Source: an uncultured Treponema sp. (GTDB taxonomy: Bacteria > Spirochaetota > Spirochaetia > Treponematales > Treponemataceae). From it: a stretch of 64,000 nucleotides of DNA. The position numbers were made by a program, and so were the translations under genes. The stretch's first letter is position 1, and each line of letters opens with the position of its first letter. This document shows positions 7,762 through 15,866 of the stretch, piece by piece. The notes beneath the pieces were generated by a model. The model saw only the letters and a program-made list of their open reading frames with translations, searched no databases and had not been told where the DNA came from. The stretch spans positions 1 to 64,000 of the forward strand of contig CAJUBD010000010.1 in the NCBI GenBank assembly GCA_910584475.1, in the 5' to 3' direction.

Positions 7762-8202
7762 TTAATCGCCTTTTTCTCTTTGTTCGACTGATGTATTTTC
7801 ATCATCAGTCTTGTTTATCAAATTGCCTGCTTTGGTGAAATAGATTTCATTCTGTATTCGCCTCCGCAATTCTGAATCAATAAGAAATGCCGTTCGCAAG
7901 TTGCGGATTGAATCCGCCGTCACGTCCGACGCTTTTTCTTGTCCTATACCTCCAAAAGTTTCCTTGAATGTGCCTATTCCGTCGAGTTTAATTTTCTCGC
8001 CATTTATAAGGGCTTCTTCAAAAATATTCGCACACTCGACAAGGAACGCCATGGCGTCCGCTTCTGTCATTGTGGTCGAATGGGATAAACGCTTTGCAAA
8101 CTGCTTGGTTGTCAAAGTGCCGAGATAATGGGGGGCAGGGAAAAACTTTTTCTTCGCATCCCTGTCCTGTGGATTGTTGTAATTACAAATCCGATAATAC
8201 AT
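7762..8202 (-). CDS. HU-related DNA-binding protein (Bacteroidetes-type)
   Basis: A 146-residue protein resembling the HU-related histone-like family common in Bacteroidetes. After a short lead (MYYRICNYNNPQDRD) comes the family pattern: TLTTKQFAKRLSHSTTMTEA, ECANIFEEALINGEKIKLDG, GTFKETFGGIGQ, then a C-terminal segment starting VTADSIRNLRTAFLIDSELR. The start at 8202 is chosen because AGGGAAGGA lies just upstream; the open frame extends 71 codons further without family likeness. An intrinsic terminator lies downstream. The family is unusual in spirochaetes, so transfer from gut Bacteroidetes is plausible. The long AT-rich upstream leader with repeated words may be regulatory. Confidence 0.75.
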   Translation of the reverse strand: MYYRICNYNNPQDRDAKKKFFPAPHYLGTLTTKQFAKRLSHSTTMTEADAMAFLVECANIFEEALINGEKIKLDGIGTFKETFGGIGQEKASDVTADSIRNLRTAFLIDSELRRRIQNEIYFTKAGNLINKTDDENTSVEQREKGD

Positions 8203-8796
8203 ATTTGGTTCCTTCCCTTCACAAGTTGAAGAGTTTTTGGAAAATATGAAAATCGGTCGTTCCGTAGTCCTTCCTTGAACTGTCAAAGAGCCGCATTTAA
8301 GATTCGGAAACAACCGAATCAAGACAGATGCCACGCTCATGGCATTTTCGACTGTCGCTTCATTATAACACGCCACATTCTTTTTGTCAAATTTAATTTT
8401 ATGTGATATCCTCAAAATCTTATAAGCTTTTAAAAAAAAAATTTAAAATTTCATAGAATTTTCCCCTAGAAATTCCAAAGTAAACCTCAATTCGAGCGCG
8501 AAAAACTTTGCAAGAACATTGGCAAAGCCTTATAAGATTTTAGGTCAAAAATTCATAAGCTTTTGCTTTAAAAGTTAGGAACTTTTTGACAAAAAATTCC
8601 TAACTTTTCGTCCATAAACCCATGAGGTTTTAGGCGAAAAGCCTATAAATTTTTCGGCGCTGAAACCACAAGGATGAACCATGACATTTTCACGACTAGG
8701 GGAGAAAGGTTTTCCTTCCGCACAGACAGGGCTTTCTACAAAATGTTTTCCTCTATGTAAGTTCTAAAAGCTAATGGCTGTTCGTTCTCAGAACTC
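8203..8796. other. AT-rich leader with repeated words and a perfect hairpin
   Basis: Five loosely similar words of the form CTTATAAGnTTTTAGG occur at about 8408, 8528, 8549, 8619 and 8643. A perfect 12-bp hairpin AAAAGTTAGGAA / TTCCTAACTTTT lies at 8570-8608. No coding region is apparent. The block may be the 5' leader of the HU-related gene or decayed mobile DNA. Confidence 0.4.
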
Positions 8797-8896
8797 GCGA
8801 ACTTTTCCTACCTCAAATAAACCATCAGCAACATAATGTTACGCACGCTTCGCGTGCTGCCCGAGTTTTCGTCATGCGAAAACTCGCGAATTCTTT
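8797..8896 (-). repeat. Duplicated 3' end of mnmG plus two-hairpin module
   Basis: On the mnmG coding strand, the stop codon is followed by CGAGTTTTCG/CGAAAACTCG and GCACGC/GCGTGC hairpins, then by a second copy of the last ten or so codons of mnmG with its own stop. The 49-base blocks 8797-8845 and 8881-8929 differ at about 11 positions, all transitions. Confidence 0.75.
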
Positions 8897-10891
8897 TTAT
8901 TTCAAGTAAACCATTAGTAGCATAATGTCGCTGTTGCGGATGCCGCTGATTCGGCTGGCTTGCCCCAAAGTGAGCGGGCGCACGGCATCCAATTTTGCGC
9001 GCGACTCCGCACTCAACGAGGGAATCGCGTGATAGTCAAAATTTTGTGGAATCGACAAATTTTCAAGCCGATGCATTTTTTCCACGCGGCGGTCTTGCTT
9101 TTCTATGTAATATTTGTATTTGTAGTCGATGAGAGCGCATTCCCAAATTTTTTCCTCAAAGCCCGGATTTTGCGCGTCATGATTTTTCGCGATGAATTGC
9201 AAAGCCTCTTCTTCGCGCTCGTATTTTTGCAAGACTGCTTCGTATTGCGCCTGTGTTTTCAAGCCGGCATCGAACGCCTTTTTCGCAAGGCGGCGGTCGG
9301 CCGTGTCGTAGCGCAGTTTGAGACGATACTCCGCGCGTGCGGTGAACATTCTGTACGGCTCTTTCGTGCCGAGTGTCACAAGGTCATCAATCAAAACTCC
9401 GATGTACGCCTCGTCGCGACCGAGCACTAGCGGGGTGTATTCCGGGATTTTTCGGAAATTGTAAAAGCCATTTTCTTTTTGCGCGGCGGCAATTCTTTCG
9501 TTCAACTGATTTTGGATTTTCTGCGAAGCGTCATCCATCAAAGAAATTTCTTCTTTTGAAAAACGATATTTCGGCGCGAAAAGATTTTCTTCAAGCGATG
9601 CCGGAAAAGAAAAAATATCTTTCGATGAAGCGCAGAGCGGTCCGCAAAAATCCTTGTGGGCGCGAGCGTAATATCCGGCGTTGATTCCAGCGACAAGTCC
9701 TTGTCCCGCCGCCTCCTCGTAGCCGCTTGTTCCGTTTATTTGACCAGCGTTGAAAAGCCCCGCCACGCGTTTCGTTTCAAGGGAGGGGTAAAGTTGCGTC
9801 GGCTCAACGTAATCGTATTCCACGGCGTAACCTGGCCTTGAGACAATCGCGTTTTCAAATCCGCGCATCGTCCGCAAGAATTCATCTTGAACGCTTTCGG
9901 GCAAAGACGATGAAAGTCCGTTCAAATAAATTTCTTCGGTGGAAAGGCCTTCTGGCTCGACGAAAATTTGATGGCGGTCGCGCTCGGCAAATCGCATCAC
10001 TTTGTCTTCGATGCTCGGGCAATATCGTGGCCCTGTTCCCTGAATTTTTCCGCTGAAAAGCGGCGAACGTCCAATGTTCTGCCGAATAATCTCATGCGTC
10101 CGCTCATTGGTGTAGACGATGTGGCAAGGAATCATCGGGCGTTCAATTCTTTCGTTATCAAAACTAAAAGGAATGATTTCGTCATCGCCATTTTGAATCT
10201 CAAGCGCGTCAAAATTCACAGAGGATTTTAAGATACGCGGAGGCGTGCCAGTTTTCAGTCGCCCAATTGAAAATCCCAAGCGCCGCAAACTGTGCGTAAG
10301 TCCATACGCGCCGCCTTCACCCAAACGTCCACAAGGCGCATCGTATTCTCCGATGAAAATCCGTCCTCCCAGAAAAGTTCCAGTCGTGAGCACTACCGCG
10401 CGCACGGGAATTACGCGGCCGCGTTCAGTTACGATTCCGGTGACTTTTTTTCGCATTGAAATTGAATCGTAAGCAGAAATCGGGGCTTCGGAATCCGTCG
10501 TAATTATATCAGTTACGACATCCATTAAAGTGGAAAGGTTCGGCGTGCTTTCCAACTTTTGTCGCGCAAGTTGCGAATAAAGAATTTTGTCGGCCTGACT
10601 TCGTGGGGCGCGGACGGCAGGACCTCTACTTTTGTTCAAGAGCCTGTATTGAATCATCGAACGGTCGATGAGACGCGCCATCTCGCCGCCAAGCGCATCG
10701 ATCTCGCAGACAATGTTTCCTTTCGCGATTCCGCCAATCGAAGGATTGCACGACATCCGCCCCGCCGCATCAATTACTTGAGTAATCACAATTGTCTTTA
10801 AGCCCATTCGCGCACAGGCAAGGCTCGCCTCAATTCCGGCGTGCCCCGCACCGACTACGGCGACATCAAAGCTGTCGTAAAATCCTGGCAT
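8897..10891 (-). CDS. mnmG: tRNA uridine-34 5-carboxymethylaminomethyl modification enzyme MnmG
   Basis: A 664-residue MnmG (GidA). With MnmE it installs the 5-(carboxymethyl)aminomethyl group on wobble uridine 34 of several tRNAs. The N-terminal FAD motif VAVVGAGHAGIEASLACARM is followed by the family box CNPSIGGIAKG. Further marks are TGTFLGG, RLGRLKTGTPPR-type sequence (here GRLKTGTPPRIL), GYEEAAGQGLVAGINA near residue 395, and the helical C-terminal part ending RISGIRNSDIMLLMVYLK. It is a little longer than usual (about 620-630). The ATG at 10891 is chosen over a TTG two codons upstream. MnmE is not in the window. Confidence 0.95.
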   Translation of the reverse strand: MPGFYDSFDVAVVGAGHAGIEASLACARMGLKTIVITQVIDAAGRMSCNPSIGGIAKGNIVCEIDALGGEMARLIDRSMIQYRLLNKSRGPAVRAPRSQADKILYSQLARQKLESTPNLSTLMDVVTDIITTDSEAPISAYDSISMRKKVTGIVTERGRVIPVRAVVLTTGTFLGGRIFIGEYDAPCGRLGEGGAYGLTHSLRRLGFSIGRLKTGTPPRILKSSVNFDALEIQNGDDEIIPFSFDNERIERPMIPCHIVYTNERTHEIIRQNIGRSPLFSGKIQGTGPRYCPSIEDKVMRFAERDRHQIFVEPEGLSTEEIYLNGLSSSLPESVQDEFLRTMRGFENAIVSRPGYAVEYDYVEPTQLYPSLETKRVAGLFNAGQINGTSGYEEAAGQGLVAGINAGYYARAHKDFCGPLCASSKDIFSFPASLEENLFAPKYRFSKEEISLMDDASQKIQNQLNERIAAAQKENGFYNFRKIPEYTPLVLGRDEAYIGVLIDDLVTLGTKEPYRMFTARAEYRLKLRYDTADRRLAKKAFDAGLKTQAQYEAVLQKYEREEEALQFIAKNHDAQNPGFEEKIWECALIDYKYKYYIEKQDRRVEKMHRLENLSIPQNFDYHAIPSLSAESRAKLDAVRPLTLGQASRISGIRNSDIMLLMVYLK

Positions 10892-10960
10892 AACCAATTC
10901 AACTTCAATAATTTTAATTTCGAATTCTTCACCGATTCAAAATGTTTGTCATAACTTATC

Positions 10961-11116
10961 GTTCCTTAATTTGCGACAGTGAACGAATTGCCAAATTCGG
11001 GAACTGTCGCAAATGCGATTTCGCAGCGAAGCGAAAAATCGCAGTAAAATAGGTGAGTTTCTGCAAGAAACTCGTATTAAATATAGCGGCGATATTTTAG
11101 ACGCTGTATTTAAATG
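10961..11116 (+). repeat. Four-hairpin element
   Basis: Stem 1 TTTGCGACAGT 10970-10980 / ACTGTCGCAAA 11003-11013 with an inner GAATT stem. Stem 2 GCGATTT 11015-11021 / AAATCGC 11036-11042. Stem 3 GAGTTTC 11055-11061 / GAAACTC 11067-11073. Stem 4 TTAAATATAGCG 11077-11088 / CGCTGTATTTAA 11102-11113 with one G-U pair. All four stems differ from those of copies 1-3 yet pair. Confidence 0.85.
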
Positions 11117-11341
11117 TTCACGTTCATCAAGTGGAATGTGAATATTGCCATCAAAATAACTTTGAATAGATGTTATATAGCACTTCCAATCGTATTTTAC
11201 AATTTTACCTTTTTCTTTGTCAAGCAAGGGTAAGGCGAAAAGCCCTTTTCACTGTGTCGCGGCTATCTCGACTATTTTGGCGCAGACGGTCATCGTCACA
11301 TTCTTGCTAGCGGGCAGGTATAATAATCGAGTTTTCGCGAA
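11117..11341. other. Intergenic sequence, possible gene fragment
   Basis: On the minus strand about 30 codons (ending near 11120) read as plausible protein, but they run into the hairpin element and match nothing that I recognise. Otherwise I see nothing here. Confidence 0.25.
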
Positions 11342-11385
11342 AAACATATGATTATATGAATATACACACATATAATCATATGTTT
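11342..11385 (-). terminator. Perfect 17-bp inverted repeat after larC
   Basis: Arms at 11342-11358 and 11369-11385 (AAACATATGATTATATG and its complement) around a ten-base loop. On the minus strand the right arm is followed by TTTTTCG, so it may terminate the larB-lipoprotein-larC transcript. The stem is AT-rich, which is weak for a terminator. Confidence 0.55.
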
Positions 11386-11391
11386 CACGCT

Positions 11392-12723
11392 TTATTTTTC
11401 ACTCACGGCGCCTTGCGCTATTTTCATCGCTTCCACGAAATTCATATTTTTTTCTTCACAAAGTTTTTTCACGCTTTCGTACTCAGGATAAATCCGCTTT
11501 TTGCCGTTTATGCACACTTCTTTCGCCGTAATTTTTCCGAGCGAAGTGCGAATCTCGATTTGGCGGCGGGCGAGTTTTGTGCGTTCCATTTGGACGCGCC
11601 GAATTCCGATTGTCGTAGTGTTTTCAAAAATTAGGGATTCCATTTTCGCTACTTCACGATTGTCACAAATTACTTGCAGCAAAAACGCGGGACGATTTTT
11701 TTTCATAAAGCACGGAATCACTGTAACATCACGCGCGCCGTTTTCAAAAAGCCGCTCTTGCAAAAATCCCAGATTTTCTCCAGTGCAATCGTCGATGTTG
11801 CATTCAAGTTTTGTGATAGTATCGCTTTGATTTTCAACGGCTTCTTCAATTAAAAATACGCGGAGCAAACTTGGATTCTCATAGGCACGTTTTCCAGCTC
11901 CTGTTCCGATTTTTTTTATCGTAAAATTTTTCGGCATAGAAAATTGTGGAGCGATTGCCGCCAAGAATGCCGCGCCAGTCGGAGTAACGAATTCTCCGCG
12001 CTCGTTTTTTATGTGAAGCGGAATAGAGTGAGATGCCAAAATGTTCGCCACCGCCGGAACAGGGACGCTCAAAATTCCATGGGCGCAACGAATCGTGCCG
12101 ATTCCTTCCGTGAGCGGCGTGGAAAATACGCGCTCGACTTTCAAGCTGTCAAAGCAGACCGCCGCGCTGATTATGTCGACGATTGAATCGAGTGCGCCGA
12201 CTTCATGGAAATGTACTTCGTCTTTTGGCTTTGCATGCGCCACGCTTTCCGCATCCGCCAGAATGTCGAAAGTTTTTTTCGCGAGATTTTTCGCGCTTTC
12301 CGTCATTTTTGTCTGTTCGATGACTTTGAAAATTTCGGCGATGCCCCTATGCCCGTGATGATGTGAATGTCCGTGATGAATTTCGTGTGAATGATTTTCA
12401 TCGCGCGCATGAAAATGTTCGCCGTGTTCATGGGAATGCTCGTGATGATGTGAAAGCCCAGCATCGATTTTTTCCGACTCAAGATTTTCGCCGAAAAGAA
12501 AAATCATATCGTGATCGTGATTTTCATTTTCCAAAATCACATCGAAGTCGCAAGCCGCAATTCCGTTTTTCGTGACGCGCGTGATTTGTGTTTTAAATCC
12601 GTCGGCAGGAATCGAATCCAACGCCGTCTGCAACGCGTCCTTGTCCGCGCCCGCATCGAGCAAAGCCGCGACAATCATATCACCGCTGATTCCGCTTGTA
12701 CAATCAAAATATAATGAAGCCAT
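11392..12723 (-). CDS. larC: Nickel-pincer cofactor biosynthesis protein LarC
   Basis: A 443-residue LarC (DUF111 family), the CTP-dependent cyclometallase that inserts nickel into pyridinium-3,5-bisthiocarboxylic acid mononucleotide, giving the nickel-pincer cofactor of lactate racemase and related LarA enzymes. N-terminal domain: LYFDCTSGISGDMIVAALLD. Between about residues 68 and 125 lies a His/Glu-rich stretch (for example HHHEHSHEHGEHFH), typical of nickel-handling proteins. Then come VHFHEVGALDSIVDIISAAV, TPTGAAFLAA, and the C-terminal domain with LECNIDDCTGENLGFLQERL. TGGAGGAAAC precedes the ATG. Some LarC are split by programmed frameshift; this one is intact. LarE and LarA are absent from the window. 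Confidence 0.93.
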   Translation of the reverse strand: MASLYFDCTSGISGDMIVAALLDAGADKDALQTALDSIPADGFKTQITRVTKNGIAACDFDVILENENHDHDMIFLFGENLESEKIDAGLSHHHEHSHEHGEHFHARDENHSHEIHHGHSHHHGHRGIAEIFKVIEQTKMTESAKNLAKKTFDILADAESVAHAKPKDEVHFHEVGALDSIVDIISAAVCFDSLKVERVFSTPLTEGIGTIRCAHGILSVPVPAVANILASHSIPLHIKNERGEFVTPTGAAFLAAIAPQFSMPKNFTIKKIGTGAGKRAYENPSLLRVFLIEEAVENQSDTITKLECNIDDCTGENLGFLQERLFENGARDVTVIPCFMKKNRPAFLLQVICDNREVAKMESLIFENTTTIGIRRVQMERTKLARRQIEIRTSLGKITAKEVCINGKKRIYPEYESVKKLCEEKNMNFVEAMKIAQGAVSEK

Positions 12724-12761
12724 GTTTCCTCCAAAACCGCGAATTTAGTTATTCGCATGTT

Positions 12762-13388
12762 TTAATTATTTCGTATTTTTTCCAAAGCGTCTTGCAAAAA
12801 TTTTTCCAATTTTTCAGGAATTTCTTTTTTGCTTTTCAAGAAATTTTCTTTTGAAACTTGCACGGCGTAAAATGCGTCTTGAAAATCATTTTGCGCGAAA
12901 AGGCAAAGCGCATAGTAATAATAAAGTTCCGCAATGATTTCTGCATTTCCCGAATATTTTTTTATGCTTGTCTCAAAAAAAATCCGCGCCTCATCGATTT
13001 TGTTAAGACGAAAATAAACTGCCGCGATTGCCAAGACAAGATTTTCATTTTGCGGAGCAAGCGTCAAAATTTTTTGAAATTGCGATTGCGCTTTTTTTAT
13101 TTTTCCCGCGCGAAGATTTGCCTCGCCGATTTGAACGAGCGAATCATAATAAAAGTCTTCGCCGTTTTCATATTCATCAAAATTTTTAAAAAGCGCGGCA
13201 GCTTTTTCGCTCGCCCTTATCGATGCGCCATATTCACCTGATTCCAAAAAATCCGCGCCCAACGCGAAAAGTGCGTAAGCGTCATTCGTTTCGGAAATTT
13301 TTCGGCTTGAAATTTTTCCGCAAGAGAAAATCAAAATTAAAAACAAGATTTGAAAAAATATGAAAAAAAATTTTACAGGAAATTTCAT
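12762..13388 (-). CDS. Lipoprotein with tetratricopeptide-like repeats
   Basis: A 208-residue probable lipoprotein. The N-terminal hydrophobic segment FFFIFFQILFLILIFSCGK carries a lipobox ending at Cys 23. The rest is helical with TPR character: ALFALGADFLESGEYGASIR, QIGEANLRAGKIKKAQSQFQ, AAVYFRLNKIDEARIFFETS and YYYALCLFAQNDFQDAFYAV, giving about four repeats. Such proteins usually scaffold interactions at a membrane surface. It sits between larB and larC, one base after the larB stop, so it is probably co-transcribed. Whether it has a link to nickel-cofactor synthesis is unknown. Confidence 0.7.
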   Translation of the reverse strand: MKFPVKFFFIFFQILFLILIFSCGKISSRKISETNDAYALFALGADFLESGEYGASIRASEKAAALFKNFDEYENGEDFYYDSLVQIGEANLRAGKIKKAQSQFQKILTLAPQNENLVLAIAAVYFRLNKIDEARIFFETSIKKYSGNAEIIAELYYYYALCLFAQNDFQDAFYAVQVSKENFLKSKKEIPEKLEKFLQDALEKIRNN

Positions 13389-13389
13389 T

Positions 13390-14082
13390 TTAAGTCGCCT
13401 TGCAAGCGAGCCGATTTATCATTGTCGCCTGATATGCCGCGCCGAATCCGTTGTCGATGTTCACCACGCTGATTCCATTCGCGCACGAATTCAGCATTGA
13501 AAGCAAAGTGGAAATCCCGCCCAAATTCGCACCGTAGCCAACGCTTGTCGGTACTGCGATTACAGGAACGCAAACAAGCCCGCCAACGACCGAAGCGAGC
13601 GCGCCTTCCATTCCAGCCACGGCAATCACGACATTCGCTTTGTTCAAAATTTCAATTTTGGAAAGAAGTCTATGAATTCCTGAAACGCCCACATCGTAGA
13701 CACGCTCGACATTGCCGCCCCAAAATTCTGCGCACTCAGCGGCTTCCTCGGCGACGGCGACATCGGCCGTGCCCGCGCTCACCACAACAATCTTTCCGAT
13801 TTTTTCGCGAGACTTTTTTTCTGTGGATTGGATTTTTATTAGGCGCGGGATTTCGCGATACTCCGCATCGGGAAATTTTTCTCGCACGATTTCAAATTGT
13901 TCGACAGAAGCGCGAGTTCCCAAAACCTCGCCGTTTTTTTCATAAAGCGTCGTAAAAATTTTTTCTAAATGAACGTCCGCCTTTCCTTGACAAAAAACCA
14001 CTTCCGAAAATCCAGTGCGACGCGCCCTGTCCGTATCTAATTTCGCGAATCCCAAATCCACAAAGCCATTTTTATTTTTCAT
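13390..14082 (-). CDS. larB: Nickel-pincer cofactor biosynthesis protein LarB
   Basis: A 230-residue LarB, which carboxylates and hydrolyses nicotinic acid adenine dinucleotide to pyridinium-3,5-biscarboxylate mononucleotide, the first step of nickel-pincer cofactor synthesis. The N-terminal part (FVDLGFAKLDTDRARRTGFSE, then VVFCQGK) is typical. The C-terminal AIR-carboxylase-like domain shows IVVVSAGTADVAVAEEA, VYDVGVSGIHRLL, VVIAVAGMEGALASVVGGL, PVIAVPTSVGYG and a tail with NIDNGFGAAYQA. The ATG at 14082 follows GGGAGAGG; a TTG lies six codons upstream. It opens a likely larB-lipoprotein-larC operon. Confidence 0.92.
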   Translation of the reverse strand: MKNKNGFVDLGFAKLDTDRARRTGFSEVVFCQGKADVHLEKIFTTLYEKNGEVLGTRASVEQFEIVREKFPDAEYREIPRLIKIQSTEKKSREKIGKIVVVSAGTADVAVAEEAAECAEFWGGNVERVYDVGVSGIHRLLSKIEILNKANVVIAVAGMEGALASVVGGLVCVPVIAVPTSVGYGANLGGISTLLSMLNSCANGISVVNIDNGFGAAYQATMINRLACKAT

Positions 14083-14111
14083 ACCTCTCCCCTTTGCCAA
14101 TCCAACATCTC

Positions 14112-14215
14112 ATTCATCGAGCCAGTTTTGTAGCCGCAATACAAACTCGTTTATTTTGCTACAGTTTCTAGCTTCGCTATGAAACCGCGTTTTTAAATAA
14201 TTAAAAATTTTTTCT
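14112..14215 (-). repeat. Four-hairpin element, degenerate copy
   Basis: On the minus strand GTTTC...GAAAC surround the loop ATAGCGAAGCTA (stem 2). They are followed by GAGTTTGTATTGC...GCTACAAAACTGGCTC (stem 3). The outer stems are worn beyond recognition. Confidence 0.45.
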
Positions 14216-14323
14216 CTGCGCTAATATATCGCTACGCTCAGTTTTCATATTGGAAATTTATTTTAGCCATCGTTTGCGCAATATGAGAATCTGAACCTAA
14301 TTTTGAATTCACGAAATTCTTAC

Positions 14324-15850
14324 CTAAAATATTTCTTTTGCACTTTCCATAAATTTTTCTCCGCGCTCGAATTCATTCGCGAACATTCCAAACGATGTCG
14401 CGCCTGGCGAAAACACGATTGTGTCGCATTTGCATTCGCTTTTTTCAAAACCCGCTTTCATCGCTTCGAGCAATTCTTGCAGCGATGCGAAAGGTCCTTT
14501 GTAGGAAACGCCGCGTTCGTCTAAAAGTTTTGCGAGAATGTCCGTGCCGTTTCCCGCCAAAAGATATAGCGAGTCGAGCGGAGTGGAATGCGATTTTTTC
14601 GAATCGAGCGCGTCTGCCAAAACCAAAAAGTCAAGTCCTTTATCCGTGCCGCCCGTGATGAAAGCGACCGGCTTTCCGAACGCTTGGCTCGCGGCGGCGG
14701 CGGCTTCGGGAACAGTGGAACAGGAGTCGTTGTAAAAGCGCACGGTTTTTTGCGTGGCGGGATTTTTCCAGGAATGAAAATATTGCAGACGATGCGGAAT
14801 GCCGTTCCATTCGCCGAGCACGCTTTGAATTTTTTCAGCATCGCATCCCATTAGATAAAGCACGAGGGCGGCGTTCATAATGTTTTGTCTCATGTGGCGA
14901 CCCGGCACATTCACATTTCCCAAGACTTTTGTGTCGGAAGATTTCCCTGGAATTCTTGCGAACGAGCACAGATTTTCGTGCTCGTCGAATTCGAGCCAAA
15001 CGCCGTATTGCGAAGAAGGGAGTTTGTCTTGGCTATAGCGCAAGACTTTTGCGTGACTTTCCTTTGCGAACAAGTCGCCCCAAGTGCCGCCTTCGGCAGG
15101 CCCCGTTCCGATTTCATCCGAATCCGCATCGCAAATCGTAAAATCATTTTCGTCTTGATCGGCGTAGATGAGCCGCTTGTCCGCGATGTATTCGCCCATG
15201 TCCTCGTACCAATTCTGGTGGTCTGGAACAATTTTTGTAATGAGCGCGATTTTCGGCTTTAGGATTCCGCGTCCACGCAAGTCAGCGAGCTGCCAGCTGG
15301 AAAGTTCCAAAATCACTGGCGTGCTTTCATTTGTTTGCTCTAAAAAAGTGAGCGGGCTTACGGTGATGTTTCCGCCCAAAAAAGAATTGAAACCGAATTT
15401 TTTCAAGCCGTATTGAATTGCGCTTACCGTGGAAGATTTTCCTTTGCTTCCCGTAACAGCGATAATCGGAGATTTCGTAAAGCTCAAAAAAAGGCTGATG
15501 TCCGTCTCAATTGCTCGCGCTTCGGCGAGAAAAGGATTTCCTTGAATTTTCACGCCAGGGTTTTTTATGACGCAATCCGCATTGCGAAAATCTTCCTTGC
15601 GATGTTCGCCCAAAACATAAGTGAGACGCGTTTTGTCAAGCGAAGAATCGTAGGCGATCGAATTTAAAGTGGGCTTTAACTGCTCTTCTCTTTTCATATC
15701 GGTGACAAGAACTTCTGCGCCAGCTTTTAGCAAAAATCGCACGGTCGCTTCGCCACCGCCGTTCAGTCCAAGCCCCATCACAGTGATGCGCTTTCCTTTT
15801 ATTTCGTCAAGTGAATTAAAGCAACAGCCTTTCGGATAAACAAACGCCAT
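14324..15850 (-). CDS. murD: UDP-N-acetylmuramoylalanine--D-glutamate ligase MurD
   Basis: A 508-residue Mur ligase adding D-glutamate to UDP-MurNAc-L-Ala in the cytoplasm with ATP. N-terminal: ITVMGLGLNGGGEATVRFLL, the Rossmann UDP-binding start specific to MurD. The ATP-binding site is IAVTGSKGKSSTVSA. Further Mur motifs are ELSSWQL, TKIVPDHQNWYEDMGEYI (the HxN...Y region) and NDSCSTVPEAAAAA in the C-terminal domain, with GGTDKGLD. The start at 15850 follows TTGGAGAAAAAT; the frame runs further upstream without Mur likeness. It is somewhat longer than most MurD. It follows ddl by 16 bases and is probably co-transcribed with it. Confidence 0.93.
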   Translation of the reverse strand: MAFVYPKGCCFNSLDEIKGKRITVMGLGLNGGGEATVRFLLKAGAEVLVTDMKREEQLKPTLNSIAYDSSLDKTRLTYVLGEHRKEDFRNADCVIKNPGVKIQGNPFLAEARAIETDISLFLSFTKSPIIAVTGSKGKSSTVSAIQYGLKKFGFNSFLGGNITVSPLTFLEQTNESTPVILELSSWQLADLRGRGILKPKIALITKIVPDHQNWYEDMGEYIADKRLIYADQDENDFTICDADSDEIGTGPAEGGTWGDLFAKESHAKVLRYSQDKLPSSQYGVWLEFDEHENLCSFARIPGKSSDTKVLGNVNVPGRHMRQNIMNAALVLYLMGCDAEKIQSVLGEWNGIPHRLQYFHSWKNPATQKTVRFYNDSCSTVPEAAAAASQAFGKPVAFITGGTDKGLDFLVLADALDSKKSHSTPLDSLYLLAGNGTDILAKLLDERGVSYKGPFASLQELLEAMKAGFEKSECKCDTIVFSPGATSFGMFANEFERGEKFMESAKEIF

Positions 15851-15866
15851 ATTTTTCTCCAATATT

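Noticed and set aside
10949..11227. A 92-codon minus-strand frame before larC
   Set aside because: Two thirds of it is the hairpin element. Only about 30 codons look protein-like, too few to call a gene.
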